DNA of 10,722 nucleotides from Clostridiales bacterium UBA3680 (GCA_002372875.1 DFJD01000101.1:1-10722); one strand, 5' to 3'; counted from the first letter of the stretch, positions 1 through 5,572 are shown. Made by a program: numbers and translations. Notes: generated by a model not told the origin, from the sequence alone.

Positions 1-19
1 ATTAATCAGTGTTTCCTTA
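1..19. repeat. Right half of the gene-end palindrome, cut by the window edge
   Basis: The first 16 bases read ATTAATCAGTGTTTCC, identical to the right half of the 30-bp palindrome at 5573-5602, and are followed by TTA as in that copy. On the minus strand this gives TAAGGAAACACTGATTAAT. The ABC ATPase gene runs into it: its last residues (R-K-H) and its TGA stop are encoded by repeat sequence. The left half should lie just outside the window. Confidence 0.75.
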
Positions 20-740
20 AAAACAATTTTAATCTTTCTGATTTGGTGTTTTCAAATATTTCTTTCGGGGAACCTTCCTCCAATATTTTTCCGTCTTCCA
101 TAAATATTATTTTGTCGGCGATGTTTCTTGCAAAGCTCAACTCATGCGTCACTATGACCATGGTCACGCCTTGCCCGGCAAGTTTTTTTATGGTTTCGAG
201 AACCTCCGTGGTAAGCTCGGGGTCAAGGGCGGAGGTGGGTTCGTCAAAGTATATGATCTCGGGATTTGTGGCAAGTGCTCTTGCTATGGCAACTCGCTGC
301 TGTTGGCCGCCCGAAAGTTGAGCGGGATATGCCTTTTCCTTTTCGGACATATTTACAAGCTCGAGCATTTTTCTTGCGGTTTGCGTTGCCTCGTCTTTGT
401 GTATCTTCCTTGCAACGGTAAGCCCTTCGGTAACATTTTCAAGTACGGTCTTGTTTAAAAACAGATTGAAGTTTTGAAATACAAAACCCGTCTTAAGGCG
501 GATGGCTGCTTTCTCCTTTTCGGATATGTTTTTAAGGGAGTAGGTGTTTCCGTTGAAGGTCATTTCTCCCTCGTCGGCGTTTTCAAGGAAATTAAGGCAT
601 CTTAAAAAAGTGGTCTTTCCGCCGCCCGAAGAGCCCAAAACAGCAACGGTCTCCCCTTTCTCTACCGTAAGGTCAACACCCTTTAACACGGGAGTGCCGC
701 CAAAGCTTTTTTTCAGATTTTTTACGGATAATATATTCAT
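6..740 (-). CDS. Polar amino acid ABC transporter, ATP-binding protein
   Basis: This 244-residue protein is a cytoplasmic ATPase of the GlnQ/HisP/TcyN type, which drives amino acid import. Every nucleotide-binding motif is visible: Walker A GSSGGGKT (36-43), Q-loop Gln89 in FQNFNLF, signature LSGGQQQR (142-149), Walker B IIYFDEP (162-168), D-loop SALD and H-loop His199. The length matches the family. The ATG is preceded by GAAGG and lies 4 bases after the permease stop, so the two are co-translated and should form one transporter. The last residues and TGA stop fall inside the palindromic repeat at the window edge, yet the protein ends near the normal family C-terminus. The substrate cannot be read from an ATPase alone; the permease slightly favours cystine or another polar amino acid. 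Confidence 0.95.
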   Translation of the reverse strand: MNILSVKNLKKSFGGTPVLKGVDLTVEKGETVAVLGSSGGGKTTFLRCLNFLENADEGEMTFNGNTYSLKNISEKEKAAIRLKTGFVFQNFNLFLNKTVLENVTEGLTVARKIHKDEATQTARKMLELVNMSEKEKAYPAQLSGGQQQRVAIARALATNPEIIYFDEPTSALDPELTTEVLETIKKLAGQGVTMVIVTHELSFARNIADKIIFMEDGKILEEGSPKEIFENTKSERLKLFLRKH

Positions 741-744
741 TTTA

Positions 745-1413
745 CTACCTTCTTCCGTAGCCCGATAAGGCTTTTTCGCATTTTGCCTGCAGGAAGGTCA
801 AAAACGTGGAAAAGAAAAGATAAATCGCTCCCACCTCGATGTATAACACGAGTGGTTCATAATATACGGCATTTATTCTCTGTGTTGCCATAAACATTTC
901 CGTAACGGTGATGTTTGCCGCAAGAGAGGTATCTTTCACCATGGATATAAGCTCGTTGCCAAGGGCGGGAAAAGCCGTGCGAAGAGCCTGCGGCATTATT
1001 ATTCTGCGTATTATCTGCATTTTTGTCATGCCCACGCAAAGCCCTGCTTCCATCTGCCCGTGGGGAACGGCTTCAAGGGCGCCTCTTATGGTTTCGGAGG
1101 CGTAGGCACCTTCGTTTATGGCGAAAACCGTTACAGCCGAGGTGAAGGGGTCTATGAGTATTCCCGCTTTCGGCAGACCGTAAAACACCACGAAAAGCTG
1201 TACAAGCAGCGGCGTGCCCCTTATCACCCACACATAAAACCTTATAAGGGGCTTTAAAGGCTTTATTTCAAGATATTGAGCAAGGGCGGTAAACACCGCG
1301 ATAATAAAGCCGAGGGTAAAAGCCAAAACCGTCAAAGGTATGGTCGCCGTAAGCCCCGGAATGAGTATTTTCGGCAGGGATTCAAAAATTATGTTTATTA
1401 TTCTGTTGTTCAT
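745..1413 (-). CDS. Polar amino acid ABC transporter, permease (HisM/YecS/TcyB type)
   Basis: This 222-residue inner-membrane protein has the usual length and architecture of a His/Glu/Gln-type permease. A hydrophobic segment at about 20-45 is followed by the hallmark RGTPLLVQL (65-73), further segments at about 88-105 and 190-210, and the EAA coupling loop at about 122-141 (EAGLCVGMT followed by MPQALR), which docks on the ATPase. Its ATG overlaps the MATE stop codon in an ATGA arrangement, and its RBS (AAGGAA) lies inside the MATE gene, so translation is coupled. It ends TAG just before the ATPase start. RGTPLLVQLFVVFYGLP resembles cystine-type permeases, but I would not fix the substrate. 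No substrate-binding protein is encoded in the window. Confidence 0.93.
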   Translation of the reverse strand: MNNRIINIIFESLPKILIPGLTATIPLTVLAFTLGFIIAVFTALAQYLEIKPLKPLIRFYVWVIRGTPLLVQLFVVFYGLPKAGILIDPFTSAVTVFAINEGAYASETIRGALEAVPHGQMEAGLCVGMTKMQIIRRIIMPQALRTAFPALGNELISMVKDTSLAANITVTEMFMATQRINAVYYEPLVLYIEVGAIYLFFSTFLTFLQAKCEKALSGYGRR

Positions 1414-2714
1414 TTGTCTTTCTTCCTTAGGTAAAGGATCATCAAAACGACCGCTTTTGTAATATTATCGGCAACCATGCAATACCACACCTCTTTAAGA
1501 CCCAAATGCCACACTTCGGTAACGAAAAAGGTGAAAAGTATTCTTATTCCCCACATGCTTGCGCTTTCCGTTATGAATATTCTTTTTGCCTTGCCCATGC
1601 CGTAAAATATACCCTCAAGTATTGCGGTCAAGCCGAAAAAGGGTTCGGTAAATGCCACTATTCGGAGCATTTGCGCACCCAAACGGGCAACGGGCTCTTC
1701 GTTTGTGAATATTCTCATCAAGGGGTAGGCAACAAAAAACAGAAGTATTCCGCTTACAAGCATAAGCCCTGCCACAAGCATGATGCTCACTTTTTCGATG
1801 TTTCGTTGCTTTTTGATGTTTTTTTCGCCGATGGCGTTTCCTATAAGCGAGGAGGTGGCGGTTCTCAGACCGTAGCCCGGTATGTAGAAAAATTCTTCCG
1901 CGGTAACGGCGATGGAGTGGGCGGCGAAGATCTCCGTACCCATTCCCGAGACCATGCCCGCAAAAAAAACATATCCCAGGCAGGAAACGAGGGTGGTCAT
2001 AAGGGAGGGAAGCCCTACGGAGAAGATATCCTTTAAGATGCGTTTGTCGGGCTTGATATGGGCAAAAGTGAAGGCAAGCTCTTCTCTTTTAAAGCATGCC
2101 ACAGACATTGCCGAGCCCATGAAAACATAGGATATGGCGGAACCCATTGCAGCTCCCGTAACTCCCATTTTAAGAACGTATATGAAAACCGTGTTCAGGA
2201 TCATATTCAGCACGTTTCCGCCGAAATTTATAAGCATGGGCGTTTTGGTATCTTTAAGACCTCTTAACTGAGCTCCCATAATTGCCGAAAGACTTCTGAA
2301 AACGAGTACCGAAGAAACTATTGTGAAATAATTTGAGGCATCGGTTCGTATGTTTGGGTTTGAACGCATCCAAATGGGGATAAAGGGGGAAAGGGATATG
2401 CAGGTAAGAGTAAGTATAAGCCCCATTACCAAGGCGATAATAAATGAATGAGCGGAGATCTTTTTTAGTTTCGGAATGTTTCCCGCTCCGTTTTCTCTTG
2501 CGGTGGCATAAAGGGAGGCGATGGCTACGGCGTAGGGCATTGCACCGGCAAGCCAGCCTATGGTGGTGGTGGTGCTGACGGCTGCGGTCGCTTTTTGCCC
2601 GAGTCTGCCCACCATTGCCGTGTCCACGTACTGCAAGAGGGTATTCATTATGTTTTCGGTCACTGTCGGCAAACTGAGCAGTATAAGCTCCTTTGCCGCA
2701 CTTTTTTCAGACAT
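1410..2714 (-). CDS. MATE family multidrug/metabolite efflux transporter
   Basis: This 434-residue integral membrane protein is full length for the MATE family, which exports drugs, toxins or metabolites using a Na+ or H+ gradient. Motifs include LPTVTENIMNTLLQYVDTAMVGRLG near the N-terminus (about 15-39), the typical MatE start with the VDTAMVG signature. Hydrophobic segments then alternate through two MatE halves, and the second half begins near ILKDIFSVGLPSL. The start ATG follows AAGAAGGA, and the gene lies 12 bases after the 68-aa gene. Its TGA overlaps the permease ATG. It is probably transcribed from the promoter at 2967-2995 with the ABC genes. Pairing an exporter with an amino acid importer is unusual enough to suggest a shared substrate class, but that is inference. 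DinF/NorM-like subfamily placement is not resolved. Confidence 0.94.
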   Translation of the reverse strand: MSEKSAAKELILLSLPTVTENIMNTLLQYVDTAMVGRLGQKATAAVSTTTTIGWLAGAMPYAVAIASLYATARENGAGNIPKLKKISAHSFIIALVMGLILTLTCISLSPFIPIWMRSNPNIRTDASNYFTIVSSVLVFRSLSAIMGAQLRGLKDTKTPMLINFGGNVLNMILNTVFIYVLKMGVTGAAMGSAISYVFMGSAMSVACFKREELAFTFAHIKPDKRILKDIFSVGLPSLMTTLVSCLGYVFFAGMVSGMGTEIFAAHSIAVTAEEFFYIPGYGLRTATSSLIGNAIGEKNIKKQRNIEKVSIMLVAGLMLVSGILLFFVAYPLMRIFTNEEPVARLGAQMLRIVAFTEPFFGLTAILEGIFYGMGKAKRIFITESASMWGIRILFTFFVTEVWHLGLKEVWYCMVADNITKAVVLMILYLRKKDK

Positions 2715-2726
2715 TGCAATTCCTTC

Positions 2727-2933
2727 TTAATAGTCCTTTTCTATTTCCGAAATATCGTATCGGGACATAAAGTCCTTTAAGTCTTTTTCGGTTTTTATAA
2801 GCATTATATCTTCAAATTTACCGGTTTTTATATCCTTGAAACCCGCGACCTGTTCACCTGTGCAAATTGAACAACGTATTACGGGTTTTTTGTTTTCTTT
2901 GTCGTAGGAAGCCTTTTTTATCTTTCCAAACAT
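2727..2933 (-). CDS. Small conserved Clostridia-type protein with CSICTG motif, 68 aa
   Basis: This is a soluble 68-residue protein with a CSICTG motif (CxxC) near its centre, followed by GFKDIKTGKFEDIMLI and an acidic, helical C-terminus. I recall similar short proteins in Clostridia that automatic pipelines label aspartate dehydrogenase; nothing here resembles a dehydrogenase fold, and I regard that label as unsupported. The reading frame is open back to 3014, but that longer start would place the N-terminus across the promoter at 2967-2995. The ATG at 2931-2933 has AAGGAG about 8 bases upstream and is therefore chosen. It is the first gene of the operon with MATE and the ABC transporter. 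The Cys pair could bind metal or act in redox chemistry, but this is unproven. Confidence 0.8.
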   Translation of the reverse strand: MFGKIKKASYDKENKKPVIRCSICTGEQVAGFKDIKTGKFEDIMLIKTEKDLKDFMSRYDISEIEKDY

Positions 2934-2966
2934 AGCCTCATCTCCTTGATTCAGCGCTTCCTTAAA

Positions 2967-2995
2967 ATTGTAAATGTTTTTATTTGGAATGTCAA
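2967..2995 (-). promoter_or_regulatory. Sigma-A promoter of the 68-aa/MATE/ABC operon
   Basis: Read on the minus strand, TTGACA (2990-2995) is followed after exactly 17 bases by TACAAT (2967-2972). Transcription should begin near 2960, about 27 bases before the chosen ATG at 2933. It is divergent from the promoter at 3008-3036, and the two -35 boxes are only 12 bases apart. Confidence 0.85.
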
Positions 2996-3007
2996 CGAAA
3001 AAATTTC

Positions 3008-3036
3008 TTGACAAATTACCTTTGGCTAACTATAAT
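3008..3036 (+). promoter_or_regulatory. Perfect-consensus sigma-A promoter of the DUF2325/DUF3793/flavodoxin operon
   Basis: TTGACA (3008-3013), a 17-base spacer and TATAAT (3031-3036) match the consensus at every position. Start of transcription should be near 3043. A promoter this strong next to a gene for an alternative electron carrier would normally need repression, which fits the repeats overlapping it. Confidence 0.9.
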
Positions 3037-3062
3037 ATAGATAAGTTAACAAAAGCTAACTT
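3024..3062 (+). promoter_or_regulatory. Operator-like GCTAAC/GTTAAC repeats over the promoter and start site
   Basis: GGCTAAC abuts the -10 box (3024-3030). GTTAAC (3045-3050) and GCTAAC (3055-3060) follow around the expected start site. AAGTTA (3043-3048) and TAACTT (3057-3062) form an inverted repeat with an 8-base centre, and the two GCTAAC copies are exactly 30 bases apart, close to three helical turns. The half-sites resemble DtxR/IdeR-type boxes (TTAGGCTAAC-like). A metal-dependent repressor is a reasonable guess, but the regulator is not in the window. Confidence 0.55.
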
Positions 3063-3100
3063 GATATAGAGGTTAATATTTAAAAGAAAGGAGGGAATAT

Positions 3101-3376
3101 ATGAGTCTTGTTATAATAGGGGGAAACGAGTGCATGAAAAACAAGTACGAGGTACTTTGTAAGGAGCACGGTTATAAAGCAAAGGTTTTTCTTGATTTTA
3201 ACAGCGGCATAAAGGGTAAGATCGGTTCTCCCGATGTGATGATACTTTTTACCAACACGGTGTCGCATAAAATGGTAAAATACGCATTAAATAAAATAGA
3301 TTCTTCAACAAAAGTGATAAGGTCGCACACAAGTTCCATAGCGTCCTTGAAAACGATACTTGATACGGTGGCATAA
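3101..3376 (+). CDS. DUF2325 domain-containing protein
   Basis: This 91-residue protein matches my memory of DUF2325: an N-terminal beta strand SLVIIGGNECM, then KYEVLCKEHGYKAKVF, the conserved KIGSPDVMILFTNTVSHKMV (about 42-61), and a C-terminal RSHTSSIASLK. It appears to be a small alpha/beta fold with a GG turn and a conserved Ser/His-rich second half. The biochemical function is unknown to me. The start is firm: AAGGAGG sits 7 bases before the ATG at the end of a short leader. Its stop TAA overlaps the next gene's ATG (TAATG), so it is coupled to the DUF3793 gene and should act with it. The operator-like repeats just upstream suggest induction under metal or redox stress. Confidence 0.88.
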   Translation: MSLVIIGGNECMKNKYEVLCKEHGYKAKVFLDFNSGIKGKIGSPDVMILFTNTVSHKMVKYALNKIDSSTKVIRSHTSSIASLKTILDTVA

Positions 3377-3927
3377 TGTCGGATAAGCAGTTTATTATGT
3401 TTTGCTCTCCCACTCTTGCGGGGATCAAAACGGCAAGTCTTTTTACAACCGAATACGAAAACAAGGCTGAGCTTTTATCTCAGCTTAACAGGATAAATAT
3501 ACTTTTGAAAAACAAGGGCGTTACCGCTTTGCCTTTAAAATATGTAAGGGGAAGGGCGGTCATATACGTTTTCAGGGCATCGGCTCTTAAGAGAGATATG
3601 CAGGATGAACAGGTGAGCCGCATGCTTACAAAGGCGGGCTACAGCTGTGTGTCTACGCAGGGCTGCGTTGCCGAGCTTGTAAAAAGGATGAGGAACGGCA
3701 AGGATTTTCCTCACGAGATAGGGCTGTTTTTGGGCTATCCTCCCGAAGATGTGAAGGCTTTCATACTTCACAAGGGAAAGGATTACGTTTTAAACGGCTA
3801 CTGGAAGGCATACGGCAACAAAGAAAGGGCGCAAAAGCTCTTTGATGCCTACAGAAGCTGTACCGAAAGCTTTAAAAAGCAGTATAATTACGGCAAGACG
3901 CTGGACCAATTAACGGTTCGGCTTTAA
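3376..3927 (+). CDS. DUF3793 family protein
   Basis: This 183-residue protein has the features I associate with DUF3793: an N-terminal FCSPTLAGIKTASLF, a GVTALPLKY segment followed by RAVIYVFR, and the hallmark FPHEIGLFLGYPPEDVKAFI (111-130). GYWKAYGNKERAQKLFDAYRSCT follows near the C-terminus. It looks cytoplasmic, with no membrane segments. The function is uncharacterised. Cys10 and Cys162, with the His in FPHEIG, are candidate ligands. The start overlaps the DUF2325 stop. The TAA stop is followed immediately by a 30-bp palindrome; the protein reaches the family's usual end, so the repeat does not obviously truncate it. Linkage to flavodoxin suggests a role in redox or iron homeostasis (inference). 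Confidence 0.88.
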   Translation: MSDKQFIMFCSPTLAGIKTASLFTTEYENKAELLSQLNRINILLKNKGVTALPLKYVRGRAVIYVFRASALKRDMQDEQVSRMLTKAGYSCVSTQGCVAELVKRMRNGKDFPHEIGLFLGYPPEDVKAFILHKGKDYVLNGYWKAYGNKERAQKLFDAYRSCTESFKKQYNYGKTLDQLTVRL

Positions 3928-3957
3928 GGAAACACAGATGAATTAATTAGTGTTTCC
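3928..3957. repeat. 30-bp gene-end palindrome, copy 2
   Basis: The arms GGAAACAC (3928-3935) and GTGTTTCC (3950-3957) enclose an AT-rich centre containing ATTAATTA. The element starts on the base after the DUF3793 stop TAA, the same placement as the copy at 5573-5602 relative to its gene on the other strand. The inner part is more diverged than in that copy. It lies between DUF3793 and flavodoxin and could fold in the mRNA, but it lacks a T-tract and is probably not a full terminator. Confidence 0.8.
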
Positions 3958-4003
3958 ATAAAAAATAACGGCGGAAGTCGTTCATAGAAAAGGAGATAAA
4001 AAA

Positions 4004-4426
4004 ATGAGTAAATTGGCAGTTGTTTATTGGAGCGGAACAGGTAATACCGAGGCTATGGCTAATGCCGTTGCGGAGGGTGCAAAGGGCGCAGGTGCCGATG
4101 TGACCGTGTTAACGGCAAGTGAGTTTGGCGCCGATGATGTGGCAAGCTATGAAGCAATAGCTTTCGGCTGTCCTTCCATGGGAGCCGAAGAGCTTGAAGA
4201 GGCTGAATTCGAGCCTATGTTCGCTTCCGTTGAGTCTTCACTTTCAGGCAAGAAAATAGGTCTTTTCGGCTCATGGGGCTGGGGAGAAGGCGCATGGATG
4301 GATTCTTGGAAAGAAAGAGTTGAAGGTGACGGCGTTACCTTGGCAGCCGACCCCGTTATCTGTCAGGAAGCTCCCGATGACGAAGCTGTTGAAGCTTGCA
4401 AAGCATTGGGTGCCGCTTTAGCATAA
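4004..4426 (+). CDS. Flavodoxin (short-chain, clostridial type)
   Basis: This 140-residue FMN-binding electron carrier replaces ferredoxin in low-potential electron transfer, typically when iron is short. The FMN phosphate loop SGTGNT (10-15), the 60s loop GCPSMGAEELEEAEFEP (about 55-71) and the 90s loop GSWGWGEGAWMDSW (89-102) match the Clostridium and Megasphaera flavodoxins in position and length. In those, the flavin-stacking loop usually reads GSYGWG; here the Tyr is Trp, a conservative but visible change next to the isoalloxazine ring. Calculated from its many Asp/Glu residues, the protein should be strongly acidic, as expected for the family. AAAGGAG precedes the ATG. It probably shares the 3008 promoter with the two DUF genes, because I see no separate promoter in the 76-base gap. 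Confidence 0.96.
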   Translation: MSKLAVVYWSGTGNTEAMANAVAEGAKGAGADVTVLTASEFGADDVASYEAIAFGCPSMGAEELEEAEFEPMFASVESSLSGKKIGLFGSWGWGEGAWMDSWKERVEGDGVTLAADPVICQEAPDDEAVEACKALGAALA

Positions 4427-4449
4427 TAATAGGGAAAGGAGTGATGACG

Positions 4450-4560
4450 GTGTTTGATATGCTCTGTACTTTGGCAGTGGCGGTAACGGTAGTGTTTGTG
4501 CTCATGAGCATAAAAAAACAGTGTTATCGCTCGGTGAAAAAAGAAATAAATGCCGTTTAA
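4450..4560 (+). CDS. Single-pass membrane microprotein, 36 aa
   Basis: A short reading frame follows flavodoxin by 23 bases. AAAGGAG (4435-4441) is 8 bases before a GTG at 4450; an ATG at 4444 is only 2 bases from the RBS and is a less likely start (38 aa). The product begins MFDMLCTLAVAVTVVFVLM, a continuous hydrophobic helix of about 17 residues, and ends in a basic tail with Lys-Lys, Arg and Lys-Lys, predicting a cytoplasmic C-terminus. It has two cysteines, one at each edge of the helix. It stops at TAA just before the terminator at 4569-4608, so it is the last gene of the operon. I do not recognise a family; it does not look like the Cys-rich FeoB-associated peptide. Confidence 0.65.
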   Translation: MFDMLCTLAVAVTVVFVLMSIKKQCYRSVKKEINAV

Positions 4561-4568
4561 ACGGTAGG

Positions 4569-4608
4569 AAAAACCGTGCAAGGGATAGCCTTTGTACGGT
4601 TTTTTTTT
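4569..4608 (+). terminator. Rho-independent terminator of the flavodoxin operon
   Basis: AAACCGTGCAA and TTTGTACGGTTT pair around a short GGGATAGCC loop with one mismatch and are followed by a run of nine T (4600-4608). It closes the plus-strand operon 8 bases after the microprotein stop. Confidence 0.88.
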
Positions 4609-4616
4609 GTGCAACG

Positions 4617-4876
4617 GCAACGGAAAATGTTGCGTGACGGCGAATGTTCCCCACCTTGGGGAGGGGAGGACGCATGCGCTCTCCCATTTGTTATTAAGGA
4701 TATTTTTCGTGATATAAAAGTATATCAATAATGTGAAAATTCTGCGTAACGGCGAATGTTCCCCACCTTGGGGAGGGGAGGACACATGTAGTTTCCCGTT
4801 TGTTATTAAGCAATTTATTCGTGATATAAAAGCATATCGTCAACGGAAAAATGTTATGCGGCGGCGACTGTTCCCG
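4617..4876. repeat. 112-bp tandem repeat, two units plus a degenerate third
   Basis: The core CCCCACCTTGGGGAGGGGAGG begins at 4649 and again at 4761, a period of 112 bases. Both are preceded by GCGTnACGGCGAATGTT and followed by TTTGTTATTAAG and CGTGATATAAAAG plus ATATC. A third start at about 4845 (GGAAAAATGTTATGCGGCGGCGACTGTTCCC) loses the core and decays. Each unit has two small palindromes: CCCC/GGGG around ACCTT, and GATAT/ATATC. Two units are too few, and the period too long, for a CRISPR array. Confidence 0.85.
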
Positions 4877-4943
4877 GCGGATTGTCGTTGTAAGTGCAAC
4901 ACCATACTAAGCCGTTTTTTTGCTTGCAAAAAAATGCGCAGCA

Positions 4944-5062
4944 CTCTTGACTCTGGGTAGAGCGTGCGTATAATTTTTCAAGGCGGTTGGGGGAGCAAAT
5001 GCAAAAGCTATCACAACCGCCTTAATTATACGCTCTTGCACGCTCTGCACGGGAGTCAAGAG
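4944..5062. repeat. Large imperfect inverted repeat, arms about 46-49 bp
   Basis: The left arm (4944-4989) has the blocks CTCTTGACTC, AGAGCGTGC, GTATAATT and AAGGCGGTTG. The right arm (5014-5062) holds their reverse complements in order (CAACCGCCTT, AATTATAC, GCACGCTCT, GAGTCAAGAG), with an extra 6 bases in the right arm and a short insertion in the left. The loop is about 24 bases. The result is cruciform-capable and MITE-like. The left arm alone reads as a promoter, listed separately. Confidence 0.8.
4947..4974 (+). promoter_or_regulatory. Possible promoter inside the inverted repeat, reading rightward
   Basis: TTGACT (4947-4952), a 16-base spacer and TATAAT (4969-4974) make a good sigma-A match. 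No gene follows, so a transcript from about 4981 would be non-coding. The mirror hexamers in the right arm are 23 bases apart, too far for a working promoter. Confidence 0.45.
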
Positions 5063-5215
5063 CGGGCGGACAGAGTGGCAGCGTCGGACGCCTGTGCTGC
5101 AAGGTCAAATATTGCGTTTCTAGGGGCTTTATGCGTCGGCAGCGTGAAAAGCATTTTGCAACGGCACAATGTGGCTAGTAGACGCTTGTAAGCACGGAAA
5201 CGGGCGGAACGGTGA

Positions 5216-5294
5216 TGCACGGGGGCACGGGGGTTTCCCCGCAGTGGCACCGTGCCGCACGGACACGGGAGTTACTATAGTATTACTAGTAACT
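5216..5294. repeat. GC-rich foldable stretch plus an 8-bp inverted repeat
   Basis: GCACGG (5218-5223) can pair with CCGTGC (about 5250-5255) around an inner GGGG-TTT-CCCC hairpin (about 5229-5240), and GGCACCGTGCC is itself a palindrome. Just after, AGTTACTA (5270-5277) and TAGTAACT (5287-5294) form a perfect 8-bp inverted repeat with a 9-base loop. I recognise no known RNA family. Confidence 0.45.
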
Positions 5295-5296
5295 TC

Positions 5297-5394
5297 TGTG
5301 GCTTGTGGCATTTTGCTCTTTCTCTGCTCCTGTGGCTGCTCTCTCTTGCCACAACTCATTTTTCTGACTTGTGGCAATCGTGTGGCTTGTGGCA
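5297..5394. repeat. Cluster of TGTGGC / CTTGTGGCA motifs
   Basis: CTTGTGGCA occurs at 5302-5310, 5368-5376 and 5386-5394, and TGTGGC also at 5297 and 5331. TTGCCACAA at 5346-5354 is the exact inverse of TTGTGGCAA at 5369-5377, giving a 9-bp stem with a 14-base loop. Spacing is irregular, so this is a simple dispersed motif cluster and not a CRISPR. Confidence 0.6.
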
Positions 5395-5453
5395 ATTATG
5401 TCCGCTCTCTCTCTGCTTCTGGATGGGTGTTGCACTTGACCTGACAATCTGCC

Positions 5454-5497
5454 CCCCTCCCCAAGGTGGGGAGGGGTTAGGGGTGAGGTTGTTTTTT
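5454..5497. repeat. REP-like C/G palindrome, inverted copy of the tandem-unit core
   Basis: CCCCTCCCC (5454-5462) and GGGGAGGGG (5468-5476) form a perfect 9-bp stem around AAGGT, followed by TTAGGGGTGAGG and a run of seven T. Bases 5454-5471 are the exact reverse complement of the 18-bp core in both 112-bp units (4649-4666, 4761-4778). Palindromes of this kind are common dispersed intergenic repeats in many bacteria. The T-run begins about 15 bases after the stem, too far for a classic terminator. Confidence 0.8.
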
Positions 5498-5531
5498 TAT
5501 TATTACACTCAGATAAATACAAAACCGTCGC

Positions 5532-5562
5532 AAAAAAAACGTGCGGGCATTCGTCCGCACGT
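5532..5562 (-). terminator. Rho-independent terminator of the glycosyltransferase operon
   Basis: On the minus strand an 8-bp stem, ACGTGCGG (5562-5555) and CCGCACGT (5546-5539), encloses an 8-base loop and runs into a tract of eight T. It lies about 40 bases beyond the stop codon of the last glycosyltransferase gene and beyond the palindrome at 5573-5602. Confidence 0.92.
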
Positions 5563-5572
5563 ACTTGTTTAT

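Larger units (their letters stand above)
4609..5531. other. Gene-poor, repeat-dense intergenic region (about 0.9 kb)
   Basis: No reading frame here has a good RBS, protein-like composition or a recognisable family; overlapping frames on both strands give low-complexity, Pro/Arg/Cys-rich or repeat-derived peptides. The region contains tandem repeats, a large inverted repeat, GC-rich foldable sequence, a TGTGGC motif cluster and a C/G palindrome, each listed separately. Around 5040-5260 it is clearly more GC-rich than the flanking genes. It separates two converging operons, each with its own terminator, so it is tolerated non-coding sequence or an RNA or mobile-element remnant. Confidence 0.7.

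Noticed and set aside
1506..2036. 176-codon open frame on the plus strand
   Set aside because: It is antisense to the well-supported MATE gene, with a low-complexity His/Tyr/Gly-rich product.
3928..3957. Rho-independent terminator after DUF3793
   Set aside because: The palindrome has an AT-rich centre and no T-tract, and flavodoxin downstream lacks a promoter of its own, so read-through is more likely.
4444..4449. ATG 4444 as start of the microprotein
   Set aside because: It is only 2 bases from the end of AAAGGAG; the GTG at 4450 is correctly spaced.
4363..4785. 140-codon open frame on the minus strand
   Set aside because: It crosses the flavodoxin 3' end, the terminator and the tandem repeat; the protein is repeat-derived and has no RBS.
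4632..4870. CRISPR-like array
   Set aside because: The period is 112 bases with only two good units, conserved throughout including the would-be spacers, and no cas gene is near.
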